Shown piece after piece: positions 14,101 through 25,900 of a DNA stretch of 64,000 bases (position 1 is the first letter of the stretch; the number at the start of each line of letters is the position of its first letter). The notes below the pieces were generated by a model. It had not been told where the DNA came from, searched no databases, and worked only from the letters and a program-made list of their open reading frames with translations. Source of the stretch: Spisula solida (Eukaryota > Mollusca > Bivalvia > Venerida > Mactridae). Where the stretch lies: positions 574,001 through 638,000 of the forward strand of contig OX365954.1 of NCBI GenBank assembly GCA_947247005.1, in the 5' to 3' direction. A program made the position numbers and the translations under genes.

Positions 14101-17100
14101 ATGGGTGTAGGAAACTATATGTGTTAGAATACGTCTGACAGCAAGCAATGGATGTAGGAAACTATGTGTGTTAGCATACGTCTGACAGCAAGCAATGGAT
14201 GTAGGAAACTATGTGTGTTAGCATTCGTCTGACAGCAAGCAATGGATGTAGGAAACTATGTGTGTTAGAATACGTCTGACAGCAAGCAATGGGTGTAGGA
14301 AACTATGTGTGTTAGAATACGTCTGACAGCAAGCAATGGATGTAGGAAACTATGTGTGTTAGCATACGTCTGACAGCAAGCAATGGGTGTAGGAAACTAT
14401 GTGTGTTAGCATACGTCTGACAGCAAGCAATGGGTGTAGGAAACTATGTGTGTTAGAATACGTCTGACAGCAAGCAATGGATGTAGGAAACTATGTGTGT
14501 TAGAATACGTCTGACAGCAAGCAATGGATGTAGGAAACTATGTGTGTTAGAATACGTCATACAGCAAGCAATGGATGTAGGAAACTATGTGTGTTAGAAT
14601 ACGTCTAACAGCAAGCAATGGATGTAGGAAACTATGTCTTAGAATACGTCTGACAGCAAGCAATGGATGTAGGGAACTATGTGTGTTAGAATACGTCTGG
14701 CAGCAAGCAATGGATGTAGGAAACTATGTGTGTTAGAATACGTCTGACAGCAAGCAATGGATGTAGGAAACTATGTCTTAGAATACGTCTGACAGCAAGC
14801 AATGGATGTAGGAAACTATGTCTTAGAATACGTCTGACAGCAAGCAATGGATGTAGGAAACTATGTCTTAGAATACGTCTGACAGCAAGCAATGGATGTA
14901 GGAAACTATGTCTTAGAATACGTCTGACAGCAAGCAATGGATGTAGGAAACTATGTCTTAGAATACGTCTGACAGCAAGCAATGGATGTAGGAAACTATG
15001 TGTGTTCGAATACGTCTGACAGCAAGCAATGGATGTAGGAAACTATGTGTGTTCGAATACGTCTGACAGCAAGCAATGGATGTAGGAAACTATGTGTGTT
15101 AGAATACGTCTGACAGCAAGCAATAGATGTAGGAAACTATGTGTGTTAGAATACGTCTGACAGCAAGCAATGGATGTAGGAAACTATGTCTTAGAATACA
15201 TCTGACAGCAAGCAATGGATGTAGGAAACTATTTGTGTTAGAATACGTCTGACAGCAAGCAATGGGTGTAGGAAACTATGTGTGTTAGAATACGTCTGGC
15301 AGCAAGCAATGGATGTAGGAAACTATGTGTCTTAGAATACGTCTGACAGCAAGCAATGGATGTAGGAAACTATGTCTTAGAATACGTCTGACAGCAAGCA
15401 ATGGATGTAGGAAACTATTTGTGTTAGAATACGTCTGACGGCAAGCAATAGATGTAGGAAACTATGCGTGTTAGAATACGTCTGACAGCAAGCAATGGGT
15501 GTAGGAAACTATGTGTGTTAGAATACGTCTGGCAGCAAGCAATGGATGTAGGAAACTATGTGTCTTAGAATACGTCTGACAGCAAGCAATGGATGTAGGA
15601 AACTATGTCTTAGAATACGTCTGACAGCAAGCAATGGGTGTAGGAAACTATGTGTGTTAGAATACGTCTGGCAGCAAGCAATGGGTGTAGGAAACTATGT
15701 GTGTTAGCATACGTCTGACAGCAAGCAATGGGTGTAGGAAACTATGTGTGTTAGAATACGTCTGACAGCAAGCAATGGGTGTAGGAAACTATGTGTGTTA
15801 GAATACGTCTGACAGCAAGCAATGGGTGTAGGAAACTATTTGTGTTAGAATACGTCTGACAGCAAGCAATGGCTGTAGGAAACTATGTGTGTACGAATAC
15901 GTCTGGCAGCAAGCAATGGATGTAGGAAACTATGTGTGTTAGAATACGTCTGACAGCAAGCAATAGATGTAGGAAACTATGTCTTAGAATACGTCTGACA
16001 GCAAGCAATGGATGTAGGAAAATATGCGTGTTAGAATACGTCTGACAGCAAGCAATGGGTGTAGGAAACTATGTGTGTACGAATACGTCTGGCAGCAAGC
16101 AATGGATGTAGGAAACTATGTGTGTTAGAATACGTCTGACAGCAAGCAATAGATGTAGGAAACTATGTCTTAGAATACGTCTGACAGCAAGCAATGGATG
16201 TAGGAAACTATTTGTGTTAGAATACGTCTGACGGCAAGCAATAGATGTAGGAAACTATGCGTGTTAGAATACGTCTAACAGCAAGCAATGGATGTAGGAA
16301 ACTATGTGTGTTAGAATACGTCTGACAGCAAGCAATAGATGTAGGAAACTATGTCTCAGAATACGTCTGACAGCAAGCAATGGATGTAGGAAACTATTTG
16401 TGTTAGAATACGTCTGACAGCAAGCAATGGATGTAGGAAACTATGTGTTAGAATACGTCTGACAGCAAGCAATGGATGTAGGAAACTATGTGTTAGAATA
16501 CGTCTGACAGCAAGCAATGGATGTAGGGAACTATATGTGTTAGAATACGTCTGACAGCAAGCAATGGATGTAGGAAACTATGTGTTAGAATACGTCTGAC
16601 AGCAAGCAATGGATGTAGGGAACTATATGTGTTAGAATACGTCTGACAGCAAGCAATGGATGTAGGAAACTATATGTGTTAGAATACGTCTGACAGCAAG
16701 CAATGGATGTAGGAAACTATGTGTTAGAATACGTCTGACAGCAAGCAATGGGTGTAGGAAACTATGTGTGTTAGAATACGTCTGACAGCAAGCAATGGAT
16801 GTAGGAAACTATTTGTGTTAGAATACGTCTGACAGCAAGCAATGGATGTAGGAAACTATGTGTGTTAGAATACGTCTGACAGCAAGCAATGGGTGTAGGA
16901 AACTATGTGTGTTAGCATTCGTCTAACAGCAAGCAATGGATGTAGGAAACTATGTCTTAGAATACGTCTAACAGCAAGCAATGGATGTAGGAAACTATGT
17001 GTGTTAGAATACGTCTAACAGCAAGCAATGGATGTAGGAAACTATGTCTTAGAATACGTCTGACAGCAAGCAATGGGTGTAGGAAACTATGTCTTAGAAT

Positions 17101-20100
17101 ACGTCTGACAGCAAGCAATGGATGTAGGAAACTATTTGTGTTAGAATACGTCTGACAGCAAGCAATGGGTGTAGGAAACTATTTGTGTTAGAATACGTCT
17201 GACAGCAAGCAATGTATGTAGGAAACTATTTGTGTTAGAATACGTCTGACAGCAAGCAATGGATGTAGGAAACTATGTGTGTTAGCATACGTCTGACAGC
17301 AAGCAATGGATGTAGGAAACTACGTGTGTTAGAATACGTCTGACAGCAAGCAATGGGTGTAGGAAACTATTTGTGTTAGAATACGTCTGACAGCAAGCAA
17401 TGGGTGTAGGAAACTATTTGTGTTAGAATACGTCTGACAGCAAGCAATGGGTGTAGGAAACTATGTGTGTTAGAATACGTCTGACAGCAAGCAATGGGTG
17501 TAGGAAACTATGTGTGTTAGAATACGTCTGACAGCAAGCAATGGATGTAGGAAACTATGTGTGTTAGAATACGTACATGTGGTACAATCTGCAATCATAA
17601 GAAAAGTGTCCATTCTAGATAAAAGATACGTAGTTCAGGAAAAAACCTTAAATCATCACAGTCGGCAACATCAAGGTTTAACAATTTTAAGAAAAGGTAC
17701 ATAAAATGTTAATGGCGGCAAAAATTATATCTAGAACATCCTACCTTATTTCCGCTACTCGTACAGATATTCTGAAGTTAGGAGTTAATTTTATTTGACT
17801 TAGATTGGGAAATAGATTTTGAAAACCATAGCGCACACTCTTTGAATGACAATCGCTACATCATGATCTTTCCGGTGCAGGTCTTCTTTTGTTGATAAGT
17901 ATTATAGTCTGTCTGATCCGATTGCAAAGATGCGCTACTCAGTTATGCCAAATGTGCGTCTTTGGTTCCGTGTAGAGGTTACAGCTGCATACATCTATAT
18001 GCAAGTTTATTACAGTCAAAACGTTTTGTTTAAACTTTTGTTGATAGATATCTTTAAATATTTGTTTTATCTTTTGCCTGCTTCTGAAGTTTCAATATTT
18101 GAGGAAAATTATCTGCCGGATGTGCCTGATTGAAATTTCGCACATGATATGTACAGTATAACCCGTATTAAGCCGGTCAGTCAAGGGATACCTCACATTT
18201 GACTGTTTAAAGCAAGTGGCAGATCTATTCAGTACAGGTTATTCGTTATTCAAATACAAATGATCGAATGTGATAGTTAAAACAGATGGTCATTAAATTC
18301 ACGTGACCATTAATTCAGGTATGACTGTATAATTATACTAGTACAAGTATAATACTGTTTTCAGACATGCCTATGAAATCACTACCGTGCTTACAAGTGA
18401 CAAGAGAAACGGGAACAATAACATATTGTCAATCTGGGGCCATAGCAAAATACCTGGCAAGAAAACACGGTAAGAAATAACTTTAATAATTACATTCAAG
18501 TAGTATAGTCCCTTTATTCAGACCTGTCACTTGTATGCAAACATTGCAATATCATAACATTGTATTTTTATTGTTTTAAACATTTAAATTTTGATAAAAG
18601 GCAGTGAACACCAATACTTTATTCACAAAGCTACATACTAAGACAAACATTATGTATTAAAATAAGACAATAATACGAGAAATTGCAATGTTTATGTACA
18701 CGACGTATATGTAAACAGGTGACTGACCTGAGTAATCGATTTATATAGTGCGCCCAGGATAACGTGATGTTTACAAACATGAATCGGTTTTGTCAACTAT
18801 TGGAAAGTTGGTTTTGCACATTACTATAGAAAACAGATAAGGTTCTAAAAACATAACGGACAAATCATTCACACCTGATTAATCCACCTTAATGGATTAT
18901 ACCAAAATTTCCCGCCTTTCTTGTTATCTTGGGCGGACTATTTTTTTTATACCTGTAATGAACTTTAATAATGAACAACAACAAACGGTTGTTTTCCTCC
19001 GTTTGTTGTTGTCCTGACTCTGTCTACCTATGATAGTGGTAACAACTCTAGTATCTATGACGTACGACTAGGGTTAATGCACCTATCAATGTTTCCCCCC
19101 AGGGGGGGGGGGGGGCGGCGGGCTGACCCAGGGGAATTGGACATTTTTACTTTTTCAAAGTCTAAATTCCCACCCTACTCAAAATTTCGGCCAAAGTCAA
19201 AATTTCCCGGGACTCGGCACCATTCTGTCTGTCAAATTCCCACCTATCGGGAACAGCCTTCTGTCAAAAGTCCCGTGTATAACCGCCCCCCCCCCCCCGA
19301 TTAATAGGCGCCTAAGACTCGTATTTAGCCCACCTACATTTTGTCACGGTAGGGTTATTGCCAAAGGACGTCCAAGAGTGACATATGTGATTTTGTAAGA
19401 AATTAGTTATGTACATGTATATAGTAATGCAAGCTACGTGCTGTACATGTATATAGTAATGCAAGCTACGTGCTGTACATGTATATAGTAATGCAAGCTA
19501 CGTGCTGTACATGTATAGAGTAATGCAAGCTACGTGCTGTACATGTATATAGTAATGCAAGCTACGTGCTGTACATGTATATAGTAATGCAAGCTACGTG
19601 CTGTACATGTATATAGTAATGCAAGCTACGTGCTGTACATGTATATAGTAATGCAAGCTACGTGCTGGACATGTATATAGTAATGCAAGCTACGTGCTGT
19701 ACATGTATATACTATATAGTAATGCAAGCTACGTGCTGTACATGTATATAGTAATGCAAGCTACGTGCTGTACATGTATATAGTAATGCAAGCTACGTGC
19801 TGTACATGTATATACTATATAGTAATGCAAGCTACGTGCTGTACATGTATATAGTAATGCAAGCTACGTGCTGTACATGTATATAGTAATGCAAGCTACG
19901 TGCTGGACATGTATATAGTAATGCAAGCTACGTGCTGTACATGTATATACTATATAGTAATGCAAGCTACGTGCTGTACATGTATATAGTAATGCAAGCT
20001 ACGTGCTGTACATGTATATAGTAATGCAAGCTACGTGCTGTACATGTATATACTATATAGTAATGCAAGCTACGTGCTGTACATGTATATAGTAATGCAA

Positions 20101-22962
20101 GCTACGTGCTGTACATGTATATAGTAATGCAAGCTACGTGCTGTACATGTATATAGTAATGCAAGCTACGTGCTGTACATGTATATAGTAATGCAAGCTA
20201 CGTGCTGTACATGTATATAGTAATGCAAGCTACGTGCTGTACATGTATATACTATATAGTAATGCAAGCTACGTGCTGTACATGTATATAGTAATGCAAG
20301 CTACGTGCTGTACATGTATATAGTAATGCAAGCTACGTGCTGTACATGTATATAGAAATGCAAGCTACGTGCTGTACATGTATATAGTAATGCAAGCTAC
20401 GTGCTGTACATGTATATAGTAATGCAAGTTACGTGCTGGTTTCATGTTATGGTATTTGAATGATCAATCGAACATGATCTTTATTTAAGATTTGTATTCC
20501 GAGTCAGCAGAAGAGAATTTACTAATAGAAGAAATCTACGACAGTGTGGGAGATGTCAGGAAAGAACTTGTTCAAATACATTTCTGTAATGACGAGAATA
20601 CCAAGGTATGATCAATGATTTGTTGGGTGAGGGGGGGGGGGGGTCGATCCGGGGCCGGTATTTATAGTAGCAAACTTCGATGCCAGGTTGTCATCGATTT
20701 TCAAGGGAGACAATTTGGCTTAACGGGGGGGGGCTGAATGTAATGGATAGTTGGCACCATAACCCGTACGTAACAACCTGCACATTATATTAGCTAAGAT
20801 CACCTTCTTAACATGAATAGCTGCGAGTTGCTTGCAGAAGAGCAACATTATTACTAGTTGGTCATTTTTAGAATTACAGACAATTCACTGGCTGGATCAG
20901 AGACAGTAGAAGCTAGAATTAGAAGGTCGTAAGTACACAATCAATAGTTTGAGAAAACAAGACACATTTTTAAACTGTCTGAAAACTACTCTTTATTTAT
21001 GGAAAAACAAGCTATTTAAAGTTCAGTTTGGTTAACATGACTATTTTCATATAAACAGGTGCATAAGAAGCGCATTGTGATGCAGATTTCAAATATGCAT
21101 GAGTCTTATAAGGTAGTACTTACGACCTTCTAATTCTAAGCCAGCGAATTGGTTAGGTCACGTGTCTGCAGCACAAGTACGCTCCATGCGCATTGATTGG
21201 TCGCAAAAATTTATATAAACATGTCTAAAATAAAGTAACATGTCCATATAGATCAACGACGCAAATTTATGTAACCAAGAATAAAATGTTGGGTTTTTTT
21301 GGGAGGAAGGGGGTATTCACTTTCGCTAATGTCGGTTTCGTTTATTACAGAAAGACATGCAGCAGAAGTTGACGAATGAAACAATTCCAAAGTTTGTTGA
21401 TTTATTTACTTTGAGAAAGGATAAGTTTGGTAACGACGGATTTATAATAGGTTCAAAGGTAATACATTATACATGTACAATAACGATCATAGATAAACAC
21501 AATTAGTGCAAAATCGTTTCTTACATTTTTAGTAAAACTTCGACCCTAAAAGCTGTATTAAGTTTATTTTCTTTCGGCTTTTCTATTGTTATACCTCAAT
21601 GTAAAATCCATGCAAAGTTTTTTATCGGTAGTATCGGCATTAGAAATGCCTTTGACCATACAAAAGATTCTACAATACAATTATGCTCGGCATATAAGTC
21701 ACTTTTTTTAAACATTTTGTAAATATTTTACATATTTTCAAATACAATACAACGATACATGTCTAGTTACTACATTGTTGAAAAAGAATTTGAGCTGAAA
21801 ACTATAAATTGCATTTGTATTTACGAGTAGATTGCAGATAATAGATACTAAATAACTTCCTATTGAAGTAGGACTGCATCGAGATACGAGTTGGTTGAAA
21901 TGTATTTGTAACAAGAGGATCATAGATCCTGGGGCGCTCACCTGCTAAACATGGCCAAACTTTGAACTTGACCTTAAGGTCATCAAGATGAACATTTTGA
22001 CTAAACTTGATGAAGGTTAAAGCAACACGGAGGCCTCCAGAGTGTTAAAAAGGTTTTGCTATTATTTGACATATTGACCTAGTTTTTTAGCCACATGACC
22101 CAACTTCAAACGTGACCTAAAGATCATCAAGATAAACAATTGACCAAAGATGATGAAGATTAAAGCAAAGATATTGCCTCAAAAGTGTTAATTAATAAGG
22201 TGTTCCTATTATTTGACCTTTTGACCTAGTTTTTGACCCCACATGACCCAACTTCGAACTTGACCTTAGGGTCACAAAGATAAACATTTTAACCAAACTT
22301 CATGAAGATTAAAGCAAAACGTGGCCCCAGAGTGTTAACAAGGTTTTCCTATTATTTGACCTATTGACCTAGTTTTTGACCCCACATGACCCAACTTCGA
22401 ACTTGACCTATGTTTCATTGAGGTACAACTACTGACCAAGTTTGATGAAGATCAAAGCAAAAATGAAAGTGCTAGAGTGTTAACGGTAAAAAGTTTAACG
22501 GACAGACGGACGACTGACAAAAAACAATCACAAAAGCTCACCTTGCCACTTTGTGGCAGGTGAGCTAATAAAAACACAAAACAATATAATACAATTTTAA
22601 AACTGAAACCGATCTTAACCAATTAAGAAGGCAGGCGTGAACTGTACTGTATTGGCTGGGACGGAATATAAAGAGTTATGGTTGACCCTGTATATTCAGT
22701 CCCAGCTTATATTCAGACCCAGGTATTAGCAAGATATGCAAGTATCATTCAGTCAGATTGGTCTTGAACTGTGTTTACGATATTATGTTCACAGTTAACG
22801 TTGGCGGATCTAGGCGTGTTCAACATGGTGGACAGTTGTACTGAGATGGGTCTGGGGTCACTATGGCAACCACATGAAGATCTAGTCAAACATAGAGAGA
22901 AAATCATGAAATTGTCGAACATTTCATCCTGGCTGGAAACACGACCTAAGACAGCAGTATGA
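7997..22962 (+). CDS. Sigma-class glutathione S-transferase (five exons, 210 aa)
   Basis: Cytosolic GST that would conjugate glutathione to electrophiles. The sigma class also includes hematopoietic prostaglandin D synthase and cephalopod S-crystallins. Exons are 7997-8132, 18365-18469, 20490-20605, 21351-21458 and 22795-22962, all with GT-AG introns; the phases join to one frame of 633 nt including TGA. The N-terminal thioredoxin-like domain (about 1-82) has YFNKRGGGE with catalytic Tyr9, then Trp40, the cis-Pro segment SLPCL (51-55) and the glutathione-binding Gln68-Ser69 in CQSGAIAKYLAR. The helical C-terminal domain (about 85-210) holds TLAD (157-160), the N-capping box. Length is normal for the class. 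One oddity is RGGGE where the family usually has RGRAE, so the Arg implicated in thiolate activation is Gly. Introns 1 (10.2 kb) and 2 (2.0 kb) are packed with repeats. No polyadenylation signal is assigned. Confidence 0.95.
8133..9898. other. GST intron 1, 5' part
   Basis: Non-coding. A LINE-type 3' end on the minus strand lies at about 8633-8735 (GCCTTGCAATAAAATCTATT when reverse-complemented). A second copy of the window-start dispersed repeat lies at about 9050-9130. A perfect 31-bp direct duplication containing 'tgtgtctgcggtcacctgga' lies at about 9487-9550. The small open frames here have no domain. Confidence 0.5.
9899..10770 (+). pseudogene. LINE reverse transcriptase fragment (CR1/L2/Jockey group), 5'-truncated
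   Basis: Translation enters in the middle of the reverse transcriptase: SAGVPQGSVLGPLLF, then the catalytic FADD box (MFADDTT), then the thumb region (ILPHLDYCCTIWGN). A stop near 10493 and a frame shift separate this from TARIILDKEFETPTAELF. The sequence breaks off at 10770, where a DNA transposon is inserted, and resumes at 12347 with YSGAKLWNSLP. It is dead. It is closely related to the LINE at 46089-50428. Confidence 0.88.
10771..12346. mobile_element. DNA transposon inserted in the LINE (1576 bp, hAT-like by weak evidence)
   Basis: Terminal inverted repeats are CAGGCGCGTAGCTA at the left and TAGCTACGCGCCTG at the right. An inner shared block (GAATCCACATGATT) sits near both ends. Flanks are aaatCATTGC and ATTGGCGTAC; removing the element restores the LINE frame (RKSLAYSG), with a 4-5 bp imperfect target duplication. 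The interior has scattered remnants, including a motif like ERLSGLAIS near 11955 that loosely recalls a hAT dimerisation region, but no intact transposase. The open frame at 11226-11567 is unassigned. Confidence 0.75.
12347..12878 (+). pseudogene. LINE 3' part and 3' end, carrying a MITE
   Basis: Continues the LINE of 9899-10770 (YSGAKLWNSLPYDVR). The 3' UTR ends in GGAAGACTGGGTAAATACCC, TTTAAATAAA and an ATT microsatellite. The same terminus occurs at 61372-61446. A MITE at 12504-12694 interrupts the 3' UTR. Confidence 0.8.
12504..12694. mobile_element. TA-flanked MITE (CTGTAAA ends)
   Basis: Ends are CTGTAAAGTCATATGTTTTC and a right end ...GAGTTTGCAG, flanked by TA on both sides (12502-12503, 12695-12696). 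The body repeats TTCGCG and AAATTTTTGCG-like words. A degraded relative lies at 34632-34798. TA target and short ends suggest Tc1/mariner mobilisation. Confidence 0.6.
12879..13529. other. GST intron 1, middle; no gene seen
   Basis: Non-coding. An 83-codon open frame at 13012-13263 has no recognisable domain and no matching neighbour. I treat it as chance. Confidence 0.4.
13530..13620 (+). mobile_element. Solo LINE 3' end with (TTAC)n tail
   Basis: 'ccaaatatgttatctactat', then AATAAAGTCG and four TTAC repeats. This matches, inverted, the 3' end of the LINE at 46089-46170. It is a severely 5'-truncated copy immediately before the 47-bp array. Confidence 0.7.
13652..17574. repeat. 47-bp minisatellite array, ~84 copies, in GST intron 1
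   Basis: The unit runs GTCTGACAGCAAGCAATGG, ATGTAGGAAACTATG, TGTGTTAGAATAC (47 bp). A 45-bp variant has TATGTCTTAG in place of TATGTGTGTTAG; it forms a run at about 14720-15000. 45 bp keeps the reading frame, so long open frames with the period CLRIRLTASNGCRKL appear on the + strand, and matching ones on the - strand. Variants are interspersed (ATGGGTG, CTGGCAG, CTAACAG, CATTCGTC). There is no evidence of a protein: the frame breaks wherever 47-bp units occur, and the array lies in an intron. Confidence 0.95.
17575..18364. other. GST intron 1, 3' part, with a small pogo-like MITE (18154-18327)
   Basis: Non-coding. At 18154-18327 the ends are CAGTATAACC and GGTATGACTG, inverted relative to each other and each flanked by TA (18152-18153, 18328-18329). 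This resembles Tigger/pogo-type miniature elements. A similar end occurs near 24701. The open frame at 17930-18133 has no domain. Confidence 0.45.
18365..18469 (+). CDS. GST exon 2
   Basis: Acceptor TTTTCAG|ACATGCC, donor CACG|GTAAGA. Codes for residues 46-80: MPMKSLPCL with the cis-proline, and CQSGAIAKYLARKH with the glutathione gamma-glutamyl contacts Gln68 and Ser69. Confidence 0.94.
18470..19076. other. GST intron 2, 5' part
   Basis: Non-coding, AT-rich. A near-palindrome 'caacaaacggttgttttcct' / 'ccgtttgttgttg' sits at about 18976-19012. Nothing else seen. Confidence 0.4.
19074..19313. mobile_element. G-tract MITE-like element (copy 1)
   Basis: Begins AATGCACCTATCAATGTTT, then G13, CGGCGGGCTGACCCAGGGG; ends CCCGTGTATAACCG, C13, GATTAATAGGCGC. 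The left half matches 51530-51680 and the right half matches 55600-55745, so this copy shows both ends of the family. The open frame through it is repeat sequence. Confidence 0.55.
19411..20438. repeat. 32-bp minisatellite array in GST intron 2
   Basis: About 31 near-identical units of GTACATGTATATAGTAATGC plus AAGCTACGTGCT (32 bp). Some units carry an 8-bp ACTATATA expansion (near 19709, 19812, 19948, 20050 and 20250). A GGACATG variant occurs near 19671 and 19903. The spacing of these markers shows a higher-order duplication of about 235 bp. Very low divergence suggests recent expansion. Confidence 0.95.
20490..20605 (+). CDS. GST exon 3
   Basis: Acceptor TTATTTAAG|ATTTG, donor ACCAAG|GTATGA. 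Codes for residues 81-119, the linker and first C-terminal helices (LYSESAEENLLIEE, then VRKELVQIHF). It starts only 51 bp after the 32-bp array ends. Confidence 0.92.
20606..21350. mobile_element. GST intron 3 with a MITE (20881-21151)
   Basis: The MITE has inverted ends: left CAATTCACTGGCT and, after a 20-bp interruption, AGAATTAGAAGGTCGTAAGT; right ACTTACGACCTTCTAATTCT then AAGCCAGCGAATTG. An inverted second copy lies at 58330-58570. A G12 run lies at about 20630 and a G9 run at about 20725. Confidence 0.6.
21351..21458 (+). CDS. GST exon 4
   Basis: Acceptor TTTATTACAG|AAAGAC, donor TTCAAAG|GTAATA. Codes for residues 120-155, including IPKFVDLFTL and the GNDGFIIGSK loop. Confidence 0.94.
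21910..22570 (-). mobile_element. Hairpin-ended non-autonomous element, inverted copy, in GST intron 4
   Basis: Starts AACAAGAGGATCATAGATCC (complement of the CTCTTGTT end with its hairpin) and ends AGCTCACCTTGCCAC / GTGGCAGGTGAGCT, just after a GGACAGACGGACG stretch. The core has about four ~147-bp units with TTTGACCTAGTTTTTGACCC and CACATGACCCAACTTC. Same ends as 963-2190 and 4018-5388, in opposite orientation. Confidence 0.65.
22795..22962 (+). CDS. GST exon 5 (stop codon)
   Basis: Acceptor ATGTTCACAG|TTAACG. Codes for residues 156-210 and ends in TGA at 22960. LTLADLGVFN carries the GST N-capping box; SNISSWLETRPKTAV is the usual type of C terminus. Confidence 0.95.
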   Translation, partial: LTLADLGVFNMVDSCTEMGLGSLWQPHEDLVKHREKIMKLSNISSWLETRPKTAV

Positions 22963-25900
22963 GACAGAATATGGTGTGCTACACTGGACAATAATTGTGT
23001 ATTAAGTAAATTAGCACAGATTTATAACAGTGACAAAGTCCATCTTAATTGTCACATTATGTTAAGAAGCAAATTGAAAGCACTTTTAAAAGTGAAGTGT
23101 TGATATTCATGCTGAACTGTATTTGAACTGTATTTCATGTCAAAGATGTTGTACTATGTTCACGTTGTAGATTGGTGTCTTGTTCTCTTCTATTTCTGTT
23201 ACTGATCACAGTAATATCCATTTGTTATATTATAAATGCAGTTAATAATATAAAACAAACACAAAAATGTAGCTATAAAATATTTATATTATCTACAAGT
23301 ATATTTGTATATACAATTACAGTATACATGTATGCACAAAAGACAGGTTGGAATTTACAGACACAGAATTTACAACAGCGGTTTAACCAGAAACCATCTG
23401 ATAAAAGTCTGATTCTATCATAACAATGAAATGTTATTTATTACATGTAACAGTATAATCAGATAATATCTATTGTACTGAACATTCAGATGAGAAAACA
23501 ATTAGTAATATCAACACAATGCATTTACAGCCCAGTTAGGAAACTGTGAGAGTGACGTTGTCGTTTATGTGTACACAAAATATTGCAACCATAGTCTAAA
23601 CAGGTAGAGCGAATATAGTTGTTAGTTTAGCATTGAAATTATAGCTGTCTGTAAAAGCCTTTATAATTGGTTTTAAACCGTAACAGTGGACTCGACCGCT
23701 GTGTCACTCTATTCTTACCCTGACTGGACTATACAGTTAGTTTGTCTTTGACCAAAATTACAGAATTAGTAGACAAGAGATGTTTGTAAAATATGTATGC
23801 CCACATTGGCAGCAAATTTGTCACTTTGTTTTCAAGGTTGCTGTGACCTTCGTCTTTGACCTCAAAATAAATGAAATTGATTAGCAGGTCATGACCAACC
23901 CTCGTTTGAGGGCTGTAGGCTAACAAAGGCAATATCTAGACACCAATCAGACAAGGTTTGATCCATTGACAACCATTTCGGACCTTCAGACGGACCAACA
24001 TGTGGAAAGCAGTACACCCTTCTGTTTCGCAGGGGGCATTATGAATATTTCAAATTTCTCGTTTAAAAACCATGAACGCGATATTGCGCAAACAATAATC
24101 ATTTCATACAGAACAAAGAAGAAAAACTATGTGCATAAACAACAATAAGAAAATCGAGAAAAAAATGAATACATTTTGTAGATTATAACCATTTAAGAAA
24201 ATTGTCTATATCTGTGGTGTGACTAATGTCTAACATTGTCAGGAATACATGATAAAACAGTGCACAACTTAGTTAAAAAAATGCTCTAGAAAAATGTGTG
24301 TTAAGTTTCAAAAACTTGTAAAATAAACTAACTATAGTTAGAGTAAATTTTAGAGGAGAAGTAAAATCAGTTCAATGAAAAGGCAGAACTTAGTGGATTA
24401 ATCCAGTGAGTGTGATATATTAACATAATCTAACAAAGACAATTCAATCAAAATCATTTATTAATTCAAGTAAGTCATTTCCAGAAGCAAATAGAAACTC
24501 TGATTATCATAAAACAAACACCAATGATCATTGGTTTATCAATACCCATGACTGACCATTATGATTGGTAACAGTGTTGGTTAAATGTTGAGTAATTAAT
24601 CAGCTTTCTCGTAACCTAACTGTTCATCAATAATAAGACCAAACCATAATATACCAAACAACTTGTATGTCAGTAACCCTTTACACAGTAGATCCATACA
24701 GTATAACCTCTCCAGAGTGGCCCTCTGTAGCACAACACCTTCAAAATTTCCCTAAGTCTATATTTACTATACATTCAACCTCTGTATAGCAACAACCTCT
24801 AAACAATGGACACTATTTCCACCAGTATGGAACACAGAGTTAACCTAACCAGTTTTCCTTTGATTCTTCTTCAACCAGTACTAACTTGCTCTTCCACAAA
24901 TAACTGACAACTTCTCTGCCACATGTGGAGGACATGACTGTAGCCAATGTAACATCAGAACAAAACCACCTGGCTGACTCTGATCGCTTGGGTCAGACAT
25001 GCAAGTGCAATGTGGTGCCAACTAACTTGCTCTTCCACAAATAACTGACAACTTCTCCACATGTGGAGGACATGACAGTAGCCAATATCACAGTAGGACA
25101 TAACCTAGACCGCATCCCAGTATTCAAACCTAGAATTACTCTGGAGATAAGGGAGTGCTATTTACATTGTGAAGACCAGACAGATAGTAAAATATCAAAC
25201 AGGGAAGGCAGCCCTCAACTGAGACAGACGAAGGCAGCACTCACCTGAGTAGAATTTGTCAATCATGGGTATCAGGTGACGTATAAAGAACAATTATATG
25301 GAAACAACATGACAGTACATATAGTACATGACAGTACATATAAACTGATTAACTGGATAAGAATCGAAGTGAGGAGGGAGTGCAATTATTGCATCAGTAT
25401 GTAAGCTTACGTGTAAACAAACTGAACATGTATAAAAAATATATACACACAAAAAATATATATACATATTCATATAATAAATTGCATGTAATTTGAAATA
25501 ACTAAAAATGTATAAAATCAGGGAATGTAGAAGTTTATAAACATAAAATAATTATAACAAATTTAATGCGTAATAAATATATACAATGAAATGAAATGTG
25601 CAAGCAGGCATGTCATAGACTATTACTAAATTAATCATAAATGACAGAATTAAATGGAAACTGATAATACAGACAATAAAGTGGATACGAAAAATTCCTT
25701 ACATGTTTTTATTTTAGTAAAACTAAATAAAACATTACTTGGTTCAAGTAACAATACAAATACAAGATTTTCAGGCCAATCTTATTTTTTAATGAATTCT
25801 TAAGAACAAAAGATGTTTTACTACAGGTTATTTTTTAAATGGTTTTAATTTACTACATACAGTATTTGGAAATGGCCAATTTAGTTAGTATTTATTTCAC

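Noticed and set aside
14686..15019. Long repetitive open frames on both strands (97-98 codons)
   Set aside because: They exist only where the minisatellite unit is 45 bp, lie in a GST intron and break at 47-bp units.
19411..20438. CRISPR-like regular array
   Set aside because: Units are contiguous, with no unique spacers, and the setting is a eukaryotic intron.
23172..23423. 83-codon hydrophobic frame that could be a small membrane protein
   Set aside because: It lies in the GST downstream AT-rich region; AT-rich DNA yields hydrophobic chance frames, and no start context or homology is visible.
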